Positions 46,751 to 55,562 of a stretch of DNA of 64,000 nucleotides are shown one piece after another (the first letter of the stretch is position 1; every line of letters begins with the position of its first letter). The DNA comes from Desulfuromonas sp. AOP6 (lineage in GTDB: Bacteria > Desulfobacterota > Desulfuromonadia > Desulfuromonadales > SZUA-540). Both the position numbers and the translations under genes were made by a program. Location: assembly GCF_009731355.2 (NCBI RefSeq), contig NZ_AP022810.1, positions 3,066,001 through 3,130,000 of the forward strand, read 5' to 3'. The notes beneath the pieces were generated by a model, which was not told the DNA's origin, searched no databases, and was given only the letters and a program-made list of their open reading frames with translations.

Positions 46751-47752
46751 ATGACCCATATCGGTCTCGACTATCAATCCATTTTCGACCATCTGTATGA
46801 CGGGGTCTACTTTGTCGACCACGATCGCCGTATCACCTACTGGAACCCGGCCGCCGAATTGATTACCGGCTTCACGGCCGCCGAGGTTGTGGGCAAGCAC
46901 TGCTCCGACAACATTCTCATGCATGTCGATGAGAAGGGTGTCAACCTCTGTGAAAATGGCTGTCCCCTGGCCCTGACCCTGCAAGACTCCAACTACAGGG
47001 AAGCCGAGTTTTTTCTTCACCACAAAAAAGGTCACCGGGTTCCCGTGGCCATCCGCATCTCGCCCCTCAAAGATCTGGACGGTAAGCTCGTCGGAGCGGT
47101 GGAACTTTTTTCCGACTCCAGTCCGAAAAAGGCGATCATGCAGCAGGTCACCGAGCTGACCAAGCTGGCCATGCTCGACAACCTGACCCAGTTGGCCAAC
47201 CGTCGCTACCTCGAGATGGAACTGCAAGCCCGCCTGGACGAGTTCAAGCGCTACCACATGCCGTTCGCCCTGGTCTTTATGGATATCGATCACTTCAAGA
47301 AACTCAATGATACTCACGGACACAACGCCGGGGACCAGGTCCTGCAGATGGTGGCCAAGACCCTGAGCATAAACGCCCGCTCTTTCGACCTGGTTGGCCG
47401 CTGGGGTGGCGAGGAGTTTGTCGCCATTCTGCGCAATGTTGACCGTGAGGCCATGCAGCAGATCGCCGACCGCTTCCGCAACCTGGTCGCCAAAGCCAGC
47501 CTGCAGTACGGTGGGGAAAACCTGCAGATCACTATTTCCCTCGGCGGCACGCTGGCCATCCCCGGGGATACGATGGAAAGTCTGGTTCAGCGTGCCGACG
47601 CGCTCATGTATCACAGCAAAAATCATGGACGAAACCGACTGAGCATCGACATGGACAAGGAGGGCATCGTTCCTTGCCATGGGGGCTCAGACGACTGCCA
47701 GAAGCCACCTTGTGGCGACCATCCAGACAATAGCAAGGGGTCAAGCCGATGA
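46751..47752 (+). CDS. PAS-GGDEF diguanylate cyclase
   Basis: A 333-residue signalling enzyme. A PAS domain at about 10-130 contains cysteines C51, C67 and C71 in KHCSDN and LCENGCPL, then a linker helix (AIMQQVTELTKLAML), and a GGDEF domain (about 165-300) with the active-site GGEEF in LVGRWGGEEFVAI, so it can make cyclic di-GMP. The N-terminal D-H-F-K-x-L-N-D-T-H-G-H-N segment is the metal-binding region. There is no RxxD inhibitory site in the expected place. The stop overlaps the PilZ gene's ATG by four bases. The start at 46751 follows GAGGCGAG. Confidence 0.92.
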   Translation: MTHIGLDYQSIFDHLYDGVYFVDHDRRITYWNPAAELITGFTAAEVVGKHCSDNILMHVDEKGVNLCENGCPLALTLQDSNYREAEFFLHHKKGHRVPVAIRISPLKDLDGKLVGAVELFSDSSPKKAIMQQVTELTKLAMLDNLTQLANRRYLEMELQARLDEFKRYHMPFALVFMDIDHFKKLNDTHGHNAGDQVLQMVAKTLSINARSFDLVGRWGGEEFVAILRNVDREAMQQIADRFRNLVAKASLQYGGENLQITISLGGTLAIPGDTMESLVQRADALMYHSKNHGRNRLSIDMDKEGIVPCHGGSDDCQKPPCGDHPDNSKGSSR

Positions 47753-48018
47753 GCGAGCGACGTAACCACGAGCGTTTTGATGTGAGCATCGATATCAAGG
47801 TCATGGAAGAGGATGGGCGCACGGCCATCGGCGTCACCCAGAATTTCAGTGACGGCGGCGCTTTGGTCCGCGTCGACCTTGAGCCGCCCCCGGCTGTCGG
47901 TGCCATCATGAAGCTGCAGATCCACGACCCGGGCAGCGCCTTTGAGCGGCCTGTACTCAAGGCGCGCGTCATCCGGGTTTCCTCCGAAGGCATTGCCTTC
48001 GAAGTGCTGCAGGGCTGA
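47749..48018 (+). CDS. PilZ-domain cyclic di-GMP receptor
   Basis: An 89-residue single PilZ domain. The RxxxR motif (R5-NHE-R9) and the NFSDGG motif (D/N-x-S-x-x-G) that bind cyclic di-GMP are intact. It has no other domain, so it must act on a partner protein. Overlap of its ATG with the upstream cyclase stop ties synthesis and sensing of the same messenger together, suggesting a local signalling unit whose target is not visible. Confidence 0.9.
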   Translation: MSERRNHERFDVSIDIKVMEEDGRTAIGVTQNFSDGGALVRVDLEPPPAVGAIMKLQIHDPGSAFERPVLKARVIRVSSEGIAFEVLQG

Positions 48019-48086
48019 CATTGTTCGCCCACACCGTGCTGGCACCCTGCTGATATGCCCCTGTTGTCGCCGCGGAGAAGGACCGG

Positions 48087-48698
48087 ATGCTGACTCATCT
48101 GACCCTTGGCACCCTGCTGGGGCTTGCCGCCGGATTCGCCCCCGGACCTCTGCTTTTTCTCGTGCTGCGCGAAAGCCTGCATCACGGTAGCCCAGCCGGT
48201 GTTCGCACAGCCCTGGCTCCCCTGATTTCCGACCCTCCCATCATTCTGCTCAGCTTTTTTCTCGTTGCCGAAATCGCCCGTTACGACTTTCTCCTGGGCA
48301 TCATCTCTCTCGCCGGCGCCGCCCTGGTAGGCCATCTCGGTTGGGACAGCCTCAAAACCGCCGGCGTCCAGGTCGACCTTAACCAGCCGGCCTCCTCCTC
48401 CCTGCGCAAGGGGGTTCTCATCAACATTCTCAGCCCGCACCCCTATCTTTTCTGGTTCACCGTCGGTGCCCCCATCATTTTGCAGGCCCTCGACGAAGGC
48501 CCTCTGGCCACGGCGCTGTTTCTCGGCGGTTTTTATTTTTTTCTGGTCGGTTCCAAGATCTTTCTGGCCGTTCTGGTCGGCCGTTCCCGCGACTTTCTTG
48601 GAAGCCGCGCCTACCTGGCCATCATGCGCCTGCTCGGCGTCCTTCTGCTTCTTTTCGCCGGCAGGCTGCTGCTGGACGCCGGCGGTTTTTTTCTCTGA
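48087..48698 (+). CDS. LysE-family translocator
   Basis: A 203-residue inner-membrane exporter with about six helices. LGLAAGFAPGPLLFLVLRESLHHG is the typical LysE/RhtB opening, and LINILSPHPYLFWFTVGAPIILQA the conserved second block. Such proteins export amino acids or small metabolites; the substrate is not predictable. It starts 69 bases after the PilZ gene with GGAGAAGGA near the ATG. The following 216-base gap holds no confident gene. Confidence 0.85.
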   Translation: MLTHLTLGTLLGLAAGFAPGPLLFLVLRESLHHGSPAGVRTALAPLISDPPIILLSFFLVAEIARYDFLLGIISLAGAALVGHLGWDSLKTAGVQVDLNQPASSSLRKGVLINILSPHPYLFWFTVGAPIILQALDEGPLATALFLGGFYFFLVGSKIFLAVLVGRSRDFLGSRAYLAIMRLLGVLLLLFAGRLLLDAGGFFL

Positions 48699-48914
48699 GA
48701 TTTTCTTCCCTCCCGTCCTGGACCTTTTGACGCTTTTTTAATAAACTCTTATCTGCTATGTTGCTGAGGTTGGTGATCTGCTGCTTGTTCTGCCCAAGCC
48801 CCTCACCCATGCACAGAACAAGATGCTGCCTTACGAAATCATGACGGAGGAAGTCCACCGCTACGCCGTCCATAAAACCCAGTTCCCACTGCCGATACCG
48901 AAAAGGATGAGCTG

Positions 48915-49115
48915 ATGACGCTGGGACACAAGCACCGCCTTCGTATCCGCACCCTGGATCGCCAGAAAATTGAAGCCGATATCTACGTCGACATGCCCAC
49001 CGGTTTCGGCCGGGTCATGGACTGCCTCAACCAGCCCATGAAGTATTACACCTTCTTCGTGCCGGATTACGTGCTCTATATCCACCCGCAATTCATTCTC
49101 TCGGTTCAGGACTGA
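48915..49115 (+). CDS. Small conserved-looking protein (66 residues)
   Basis: A short soluble protein, MTLGHKHRLRIRTLDRQK then IEADIYVDMPTGFGRVMDCLNQPMKYYTFFVPDYVLYIHP. Its codon use is like the neighbours. The sequence suggests a small beta-rich domain with acidic and aromatic residues. I do not recognise it. A possible 30-codon frame just upstream (48823-48914) ends in a TGATG overlap with its ATG, which could mean coupling, but it is too short to trust. Confidence 0.55.
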   Translation: MTLGHKHRLRIRTLDRQKIEADIYVDMPTGFGRVMDCLNQPMKYYTFFVPDYVLYIHPQFILSVQD

Positions 49116-49148
49116 GTCAGCAAGATGTCTCCATCTTCAGGAGGTCTT

Positions 49149-49970
49149 ATGAAAAGCCGCATCGCCCAGGCCATTGACATGCAGCACCAACCCGTCGCCC
49201 TGCTCTGGAGCGACAGCAAGCCCGAAGGGGCTGTGCAGTTCAGCCCTGGCAAGTGGGGCTGTGTCATGTGGCTGGCCGCCGGTGCGGCCAAAGGCAAAGC
49301 CGGGGCCTGCGACCGCCAGACCTTCGGTTGCGTCGGCGGTGGCGTCGGCCTGGGTTTCGGCGACCAGTACGTCACCTTTCCCGGCGGCAAAGACTGCTTC
49401 TGCCACTTCCTCTCCTCGGGCAACGCCAACTGGGAGCAGGGGAGGCAGGCCGCCGAACAGCTCAAACCCTTCATGCGCCCCGAAGCCCATGACAACTTCC
49501 TGCACGGCGAACGCTACCTCAAAACCCCGGAGCTCGTGGAAAACTTCATTCACAACCTCCCCATGACCGAAGTCCCCAAATTCTACGTGCTCTTCAAGCC
49601 TCTGAGCAGCGTCGACGAAAAGATCGAAACTCCGGAAGTTGTCATCTTCTTCGTCAACCCCGACCAGTTTGCCGCCCTGACGGTACTCGCCAATTACGGC
49701 CGCCCTGACAATGAAAATGTCATCATTCCCTTTGCTGCCGGCTGTCAGGCCCTTGGTATTTACCCTTACCGCGAAGCAAAGCGGAAACATCCCCGGGCCG
49801 TGGCCGGCCTCATCGACCTGTCGGCCCGCCTGCAGGTACGCAGCCAGTTGGGGGACAACATGCTCAGCATGGCGCTCCCGTACCCTCTCTACCGCGAAAT
49901 GGAAGCCAATGTTGCAGGCTCCTTCCTGCAGCGCCACACCTGGAAGGCCCTGGTGAAGGAAGACTCCTAA
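49149..49970 (+). CDS. DUF169 family protein
   Basis: A 273-residue soluble protein matching DUF169: KSRIAQAIDMQHQPVALLWSD and GKWGCVMWLAAGAAKGKAGACDRQTFGCVGGGVGLGF. Several cysteines in the first 110 residues (in GCVMW, ACDRQTFGC and CFCHF) could bind metal or a cluster. Related proteins are common in methanogens and anaerobic bacteria without known reaction. The ATG follows AGGAGG. It lies upstream of the cyd operon but separated by a promoter, so no link is implied. Confidence 0.87.
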   Translation: MKSRIAQAIDMQHQPVALLWSDSKPEGAVQFSPGKWGCVMWLAAGAAKGKAGACDRQTFGCVGGGVGLGFGDQYVTFPGGKDCFCHFLSSGNANWEQGRQAAEQLKPFMRPEAHDNFLHGERYLKTPELVENFIHNLPMTEVPKFYVLFKPLSSVDEKIETPEVVIFFVNPDQFAALTVLANYGRPDNENVIIPFAAGCQALGIYPYREAKRKHPRAVAGLIDLSARLQVRSQLGDNMLSMALPYPLYREMEANVAGSFLQRHTWKALVKEDS

Positions 49971-50023
49971 TCCAAGTTTCAACCTCTTCCTTTCTCCGCA
50001 AGGCAGATTTCTAAAAATCAATC

Positions 50024-50051
50024 TTGACAAATCATTTCAGCCGTCTAGAAT
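50024..50051 (+). promoter_or_regulatory. Promoter of the cyd operon
   Basis: TTGACA (50024-50029) and TAGAAT (50046-50051) with a 16-base spacer, about 130 bases before the DUF4492 gene. Confidence 0.65.
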
Positions 50052-50052
50052 T

Positions 50053-50069
50053 ATGACCAATTTGGTTAT
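50053..50069. promoter_or_regulatory. Operator-like palindrome at cyd promoter
   Basis: ATGACCAATTTGGTTAT has a perfect ACCAA-T-TTGGT core and starts two bases past the -10 element, in the expected position for a repressor that blocks initiation. The regulator is not identified. Confidence 0.5.
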
Positions 50070-50179
50070 GTTTCGACGAGGGGGCAAGCCGCTGCCTCTT
50101 CAATCCCGCTGGCAATATGCCGAGAACCCGTTAAAATTATTCGGGCGCTCTAACGACAGCAACAGAGGAGAAAGTTTTC

Positions 50180-50395
50180 ATGGTCATCACACGCGTCTAT
50201 GAATTCTACCGGGACGGCTTTCGCTCCATGGTGCTGGGTAAAACCCTATGGAAACTCATGCTTTTCAAGCTTTTCATCATGTTCGCCATCGTCAAATGGC
50301 TCTTTTTCCCCAATTATCTCAACACCCGCTTCGACACCGATGTCGAGCGGGCCAACCATGTCCTGGAAAATCTCACTCGCAGCCAGGACCATTAA
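50180..50395 (+). CDS. DUF4492 small membrane protein
   Basis: A 71-residue protein with the DUF4492 pattern YEFYRDGFRSMVLGKTLWKLMLFKLFIMFAIVKWLFFP, one transmembrane helix and a charged C-terminus. This family is usually found immediately upstream of cydA in organisms with a bd oxidase, as here (21 bases upstream of cydA), so it is probably an accessory subunit or assembly factor of the oxidase. A GGAGA site precedes the ATG. Confidence 0.9.
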   Translation: MVITRVYEFYRDGFRSMVLGKTLWKLMLFKLFIMFAIVKWLFFPNYLNTRFDTDVERANHVLENLTRSQDH

Positions 50396-50416
50396 TTTCA
50401 CTTCAGGGAGGTTACC

Positions 50417-51952
50417 GTGCTGGAACAAATCGACATGTCCATGGTGAACTGGGCGCGCGGGCAGTTTGCCTTGACCGCCATGTTCCACTGGATCTTCGTC
50501 CCCTTGACATTGGGGCTCTCTTTTCTGCTGGCTTTTTTTGAGAGCTTCTATGTCAAGACCGGCGATGAACAGTGGAAACGCATCACAAAATTCTGGATGA
50601 GGCTTTTCGCTGTCAATTTTGCCATCGGCATCGCCACCGGCATCATCCTCGAATTCCAGTTCGGGACCAATTGGTCCAACTATTCCTGGATGGTCGGCGA
50701 CATCTTCGGCGCACCGCTGGCCATTGAAGGAATTTTCGCCTTCTTCATCGAGGCGACCTTTTTTGCCGTCATGTTTTTCGGCTGGGATCGGGTTTCGAAA
50801 AAATTTCACCTTTTCTCCACCTGGATGGTGGCCGTCGGCGCCAACCTGTCGGCTCTGTGGATTCTTGTCGCCAACGGCTGGATGCAGAATCCCGTCGGCA
50901 TGAAGTTCAACCCCGACACCGCCCGTTTCGAAATGGAGAACTTCTGGGAAGTCCTCGGTTCCCCCGTCGCCATCGGCCACTTTACTCACGCCACCAGCTC
51001 CGGTTTCCTTCTGGCCTCCCTCTTTGTGGTGAGTATTTCCAGCTGGTTCCTGCTCAAAAAACGGCATGTCGAAATGGCCAGACGCAGCATCATGGTCGCG
51101 GCAGTCTTCGGGCTTGTTTCATCGGCCTATGTCGCCTTCACCGGCGATGAAACCGCCTATACCGCCGCCCAGGTGCAGCCCATGAAACTCGCCGCTATCG
51201 AAGGCCTTTACCAGGGCGAGGAGGGGAGTTCTCTGGCGGCGGTCGGCCTGCTGCGGCCGGACATGAAACCGGGGGACAAGGAAGATCCCTACATCTTCGC
51301 CATCAAGATCCCCTATCTCCTCTCGCTGCTGGCCAACCGCGACCCCCACAGCTTTGTGCCCGGCATCAACGACCTCGTTTATGGCAACCCGGAACAGAAC
51401 ATCATCGGTGTTAATGACCGCATGATCGAGGGCAAAACCGCTATCGAGCAGCTGGCTCTTTACAAAGAAGCCAGGGCCAGCGGTGACGAGGCGGTGGCCT
51501 CCGCGGCACTGGCGCGCTTTGAGGCGACCAGCCAGAGCCTCGGCTACGGCTATCTCAGCAGTCCTGAGCAGGCCGTCCCCCCCGTGGCCCTCAATTTCTA
51601 CAGTTTCCGGATCATGGTAGCGCTGGGCACCTTCTTCCCCCTGCTCTTTCTGGCCTACCTCTTCTTCACGTTCCGTGGCACCATCGCCAACCAGAAGTGG
51701 CTGCTGATGGTGGGTGTCGTCTCCCTCTTCCTCGGCTACATCGCCCAGGAAGCCGGCTGGATCGTGGCAGAAGTCGGTCGCCAGCCCTGGGCCATTCAGG
51801 GACTGCTGCCGGTACATGTTGCCACCTCCAATCTCACCACCGCGACAGTTCAGACCACCTTCTTCATGTTCCTGGGACTTTTCACCCTGTTGCTGATTGC
51901 AGAAATCCGCATCATGCTGAAGCAGATTCACATCGGACCGGAGGGGAAATAA
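50417..51952 (+). CDS. cydA: Cytochrome bd oxidase subunit I
   Basis: A 511-residue quinol oxidase subunit with nine to ten helices. It begins with GTG (GGGAGG upstream). The heme b595 histidine lies in the first helix (AMFHWIFVPLTLG), the quinol-oxidising Q-loop region is about 230-320, and the conserved EVGRQPWAIQGLLP motif near the C-terminus is present. The Q-loop is of intermediate length. It oxidises menaquinol and reduces O2 to water. In an anaerobe it probably serves oxygen detoxification and microaerobic survival. Confidence 0.96.
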   Translation: MLEQIDMSMVNWARGQFALTAMFHWIFVPLTLGLSFLLAFFESFYVKTGDEQWKRITKFWMRLFAVNFAIGIATGIILEFQFGTNWSNYSWMVGDIFGAPLAIEGIFAFFIEATFFAVMFFGWDRVSKKFHLFSTWMVAVGANLSALWILVANGWMQNPVGMKFNPDTARFEMENFWEVLGSPVAIGHFTHATSSGFLLASLFVVSISSWFLLKKRHVEMARRSIMVAAVFGLVSSAYVAFTGDETAYTAAQVQPMKLAAIEGLYQGEEGSSLAAVGLLRPDMKPGDKEDPYIFAIKIPYLLSLLANRDPHSFVPGINDLVYGNPEQNIIGVNDRMIEGKTAIEQLALYKEARASGDEAVASAALARFEATSQSLGYGYLSSPEQAVPPVALNFYSFRIMVALGTFFPLLFLAYLFFTFRGTIANQKWLLMVGVVSLFLGYIAQEAGWIVAEVGRQPWAIQGLLPVHVATSNLTTATVQTTFFMFLGLFTLLLIAEIRIMLKQIHIGPEGK

Positions 51953-51954
51953 TT

Positions 51955-53091
51955 ATGTTCGGAAATCTTGCGCACAGCCAACTGCAACAGCTCTGGTGGA
52001 TTATCGTGGCCACCGTGGGCGCCCTCTTTTTGTTCATGACCTTCGTACAGGGCGGCCAAACCCTGCTCGCCACCGCCGCCAGGACACCGGAGGAGAAATC
52101 CCTGGTCATCAACTCCATCGGCCGCAAATGGGAACTCACCTTTACCACCCTGGTGCTCTTTGGGGGGGCCTTTTTCGCCGCCTTTCCCCTTTTCTACGCC
52201 ACCAGCTTCGGCGGAGCCTACTGGGTGTGGATGCTTATCCTCTTTACCTTCATTGTGCAGGCGGTCAGCTTTGAGTACCGTCGCAAGCCGGGCAACCTGT
52301 TGGGTACCAGAACTTACGACGCCTTTCTCTTCATCAACGGCAGTGTCGGCCTGCTGCTGATCGGGGCCGCCGTCGCCACCTTTTTCAGCGGCTCCAACTT
52401 CCAGCTCAGCTCCTACAACTCGGTTACCTGGCAGCATCCCCTGCGCGGCCTGGAAGCGGCCTTCAGTCTTTTCAACCTTTCGCTCGGCCTTTTTCTGGTT
52501 TTTCTGGCCCGCATTCTCGGCGCCATGTATCTGCTCAACCACATCCACCATGACCCCCTGGAGGAGCGTCTGCGCAAAGCAGCCTTCAATAATCTGTTGT
52601 GCGCCCTGCCTTTCCTCCTTTATTTCCTGGCTCGGCTCCTCACGATCGACGGCTATGCCGCTGAGCCGCAGACGGGGGCAATCACTCTCGTGGCCGGTAA
52701 GTATCTCCACAACCTGCTGGCCATGCCCCTGGTAATGACCCTGCTGGTGGCCGGGTTGGTTCTGGTGGTGGCCGCCGTGGTCCTCACCCGTTTCACCGCA
52801 CGGCGCGGCGGCATCTGGCTCGCCGGCCCCGGAACGGTTTTTGTCGGCCTTTCCCTCTTTTTTCTGGCTGGCTTCAACCACACGGCCTTCTATCCTTCCA
52901 AGTTCGACCTGCAAAGCAGCCTGACCATCGCCAACGCTTCGAGCAGCCACTACACCCTGACGGCCATGAGTTATGTGGCCATCGCCGTCCCCTTCGTACT
53001 GGCCTACATTGCCTATGTCTGGCGACTGATGGACGCCCGAAAGCTCACGGTCGAAGATCTGCAGGGCGAAGAAGCCGAAGACCTTTACTAG
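51955..53091 (+). CDS. cydB: Cytochrome bd oxidase subunit II
   Basis: A 378-residue membrane subunit with eight helices. LQQLWWIIVATVGALFLFMTFVQGGQTLL is the family opening, and the WELTFTTLVLFGGAFFAAFPLFYATSFGGAYW motif follows. It pairs with CydA and stabilises the heme centre. It starts two bases after the cydA stop, so the two are translationally coupled. No cydC or cydD is in this window. Confidence 0.95.
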   Translation: MFGNLAHSQLQQLWWIIVATVGALFLFMTFVQGGQTLLATAARTPEEKSLVINSIGRKWELTFTTLVLFGGAFFAAFPLFYATSFGGAYWVWMLILFTFIVQAVSFEYRRKPGNLLGTRTYDAFLFINGSVGLLLIGAAVATFFSGSNFQLSSYNSVTWQHPLRGLEAAFSLFNLSLGLFLVFLARILGAMYLLNHIHHDPLEERLRKAAFNNLLCALPFLLYFLARLLTIDGYAAEPQTGAITLVAGKYLHNLLAMPLVMTLLVAGLVLVVAAVVLTRFTARRGGIWLAGPGTVFVGLSLFFLAGFNHTAFYPSKFDLQSSLTIANASSSHYTLTAMSYVAIAVPFVLAYIAYVWRLMDARKLTVEDLQGEEAEDLY

Positions 53092-53103
53092 GAGGATATA
53101 TCC

Positions 53104-53196
53104 ATGATTGCTGCACTCATTATTGGCTGGTTTGCCGTTATTCTTGTCTCCTACAAGGGGGCTGAATGGCTGCTGAAGAAGGCCGACCTGCTGTAA
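53104..53196 (+). CDS. CydX-like 30-residue membrane peptide
   Basis: A 30-residue single-helix peptide, MIAALIIGWFAVILVSYKG then AEWLLKKADLL, with AGGAGG 9 bases before its ATG. It lies 12 bases after cydB, the position of CydX/CydS-type accessory subunits that stabilise the bd oxidase. Sequence similarity to E. coli CydX is limited, so the call rests on size, topology and position. A strong terminator follows. Confidence 0.75.
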   Translation: MIAALIIGWFAVILVSYKGAEWLLKKADLL

Positions 53197-53204
53197 GTTG
53201 TCTC

Positions 53205-53239
53205 GGTGAAGAGGAGCGGACAGCTCCTCTTCACCTTTT
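53205..53239 (+). terminator. Rho-independent terminator of the cyd operon
   Basis: A 13-bp perfect stem (GGTGAAGAGGAGC 53205-53217; GCTCCTCTTCACC 53223-53235) with loop GGACA and TTTT after it. Confidence 0.92.
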
Positions 53240-53396
53240 CCTGCCCAGAAATTCTCCCCCCTGCCCAAAACAACCCTCCCATCCTCTTATTCACTGTAAT
53301 TTAAAATGTTACTTAGAAAATTTCCTTGCCATTCCCCACCTGCGATGGCATTTTGTTGAAATTTTTTAACCTGAAATGACTAATAAGAGGTTGGGG

Positions 53397-55562
53397 ATGA
53401 CCAGCAGGTGGGCAAGGGACAGTCGTTCTTGGGGACAACCAGACAATTTCGGCCGATGGGATGATCCAGGGAAACCGCGCAAGTTCGACCTGTACGGCTT
53501 CGATGAAGAAGGTTTCGACCCATTCGGCCGCGACAGATTCGGCCGCACCAACGCCCAGCGTGATCCGTGGTCCGACGACACCCTTTCCGATCCAACTCCC
53601 TGGCGCGGCATCGCTATCGAGACCCTTTCCATTGAGTTGACCCGTCAGCTTCATCCCCACTACCGCGACTGGATCGTCATTGATCCGGAAAAAATCCGTT
53701 ACCAGCGCCTTGGTGAGAATACCCGGCTCTTTGTCGAAGGGAAAAAAGGCTGGGAGTCCGTTGATTCTTTCCGTTGTCTCGGTATTGGCCAGAAGCATTA
53801 CGCCGTCACCCGCCGTCTGACCCGGCGCACCTTCGGAGGCGGCGGTTCCTTTGGCTCCAACTCCTGTCTCAATTTCTCTTACGCAGAGCCGCCAGCGCCG
53901 CCCGTGAGCTTTGCGCCCATCACGGATACCGGCGCGGTCGCCCGCCACAGCCTCGATGTGGAGATCCTACCCGGCGTACAGGCCACAGAAGGGCGACTGA
54001 TTCTCTCCGGCAGTCAGAACTACCACATCCAGCGTGCGGTGAGCGCGGCTACGGCAGGGATTCAAAACACCCGTTTCGGCAACCTGGCCGAGAAGGGTTC
54101 CTATTCCCTCAAAGCCGCCTGGGGTGCAAATAAAAAGACACTGTTCGAGAGCGTGCCTTTCGACACCCTGATCACGCCGGGTAGGCTACGCGATCGGCTT
54201 TCCCCGGATGTCGACGAGGGCGCCAGGCTTTACCTTCTTGATCATCGCCTAAGAGGCGAGCGCCCGCTCCTTAGGGCCGGCTGGGAGGCGCCGCAGTTCG
54301 GCATTTTCGCCGATGGCACCGGTAACAACGGGCACAACGACATGGCAAGCGAGACCAAGGCGCCGACCAATGTGACCAAGCTACATGATTTGTATCCGCA
54401 TATTGATGGAGGCCTGGTCAATCGGTACTACCTCGATGGCATCGGCACCCGCACGGGGGAGGAGGCCGGTTTTTTCGACCTGCTTGATCAGGGGATCGCC
54501 TACAGTTTTGGCAAGCGGGTTGCTGAGGCGCTTGAGGCAATGCGCCTGTTCTTTTTTAATTTCCCTCTGGCCTCCTTCGGGTACGTGGACCTGTTCGGTT
54601 TCAGCCGGGGCAGTGCCATCACCCGTGCCCTGGTCAATTGCATCCACCACCTCAATGACACCGATCCCGCCTATTGGGGAGGCCTACGGGTGGTAGTGCG
54701 TTTTGTCGGGCTCTTCGACACCGTCGGTTCCGTGGGATTGCCGGGCAACAACATCAACGACAATCCCATCTCCAACGCGGGCATGCCCTGTTCGATCAAC
54801 CTCGACCTTCATCCTCAGACGGCACGCGCCGTCTATCATCTCACCGCCCAGGACGAGCAGCGCCGGAATTTCCCCCTCTCCTCGCTTCGCAGTGCCGACG
54901 GCAGCCTGCCGACGCACTTTGTCGAAGAAGCCATGCCCGGCGCTCACGCCGATGTAGGCGGCGGCTATCGAAACGGAGAAGAGGTCCTCTATCTTCCTTC
55001 CCAGCAGTTTACCTGGCTGCGTCCGGAAGAGCGCGATCGACAGATGGCTCAGACCCTGAAGGCATACCGCCAGCAGTATCCGGTGCCGGGTCTGGAGATC
55101 GAGGCTCGGATTCAATGGGAAGGCGCCCATCATTCCCCTTGGCGGCGCAGCATCGTCACCTTTTGCGGCAGGCGCATGGTACGCGACGAACTGGCCCATG
55201 TCGCCCTGGAACGGATGCATGCGGCCGCATTAAACCACGGGGTGCCGCTGCTGCCATTGGCGAAACTACCCAGCAAAAGCCACGCCTACCGCGTGCCGGT
55301 TGAGCTGAGCGCGATGGTAAAGCAGGCTGAACAGGCCGGCCCGGGCAGCGCCCCTTACGATGCACTCTACAGGGATTATATCCACCACTCGCATAGATAT
55401 CGAAGCGGCGGCGAAGGTGGCGAGGGCCTGGCGAATCAGATCAACGCTCACGATTCCAACCCCGGCGGCCGCACGGTCTTTGCCAACGAGCCGGAACGTG
55501 GAAACTTCCAGAAAGATCCCTGGCAGGAAGCCAGCCAAAATCAACAAGGGGTGTGTATATGA
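53397..55562 (+). CDS. Tle1-type (DUF2235) phospholipase, T6SS effector-like
   Basis: About 721 residues. The DUF2235 alpha/beta-hydrolase core is clear: FADGTGNN, the nucleophile motif GFSRGS, the aspartate in VGLFDTVGS and the histidine in PGAHADVGGGY. A T6SS Tle1 lipase would attack phospholipids of rival cells. The N-terminus has a FDEEGFDPFGRDRFGRT segment of GF/YD repeat style. The ATG at 53397 has AGAGG upstream; 53376 is an alternative. The stop overlaps the immunity ATG (ATGA). No VgrG, Hcp, PAAR or adaptor lies in the window, so delivery is inferred. Confidence 0.85.
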   Translation: MTSRWARDSRSWGQPDNFGRWDDPGKPRKFDLYGFDEEGFDPFGRDRFGRTNAQRDPWSDDTLSDPTPWRGIAIETLSIELTRQLHPHYRDWIVIDPEKIRYQRLGENTRLFVEGKKGWESVDSFRCLGIGQKHYAVTRRLTRRTFGGGGSFGSNSCLNFSYAEPPAPPVSFAPITDTGAVARHSLDVEILPGVQATEGRLILSGSQNYHIQRAVSAATAGIQNTRFGNLAEKGSYSLKAAWGANKKTLFESVPFDTLITPGRLRDRLSPDVDEGARLYLLDHRLRGERPLLRAGWEAPQFGIFADGTGNNGHNDMASETKAPTNVTKLHDLYPHIDGGLVNRYYLDGIGTRTGEEAGFFDLLDQGIAYSFGKRVAEALEAMRLFFFNFPLASFGYVDLFGFSRGSAITRALVNCIHHLNDTDPAYWGGLRVVVRFVGLFDTVGSVGLPGNNINDNPISNAGMPCSINLDLHPQTARAVYHLTAQDEQRRNFPLSSLRSADGSLPTHFVEEAMPGAHADVGGGYRNGEEVLYLPSQQFTWLRPEERDRQMAQTLKAYRQQYPVPGLEIEARIQWEGAHHSPWRRSIVTFCGRRMVRDELAHVALERMHAAALNHGVPLLPLAKLPSKSHAYRVPVELSAMVKQAEQAGPGSAPYDALYRDYIHHSHRYRSGGEGGEGLANQINAHDSNPGGRTVFANEPERGNFQKDPWQEASQNQQGVCI

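Noticed and set aside
48823-48914. A 30-codon protein overlapping the start of the 66-residue gene
   Set aside because: The TGATG junction is suggestive, but the frame has no clear ribosome binding site and is too short to call.
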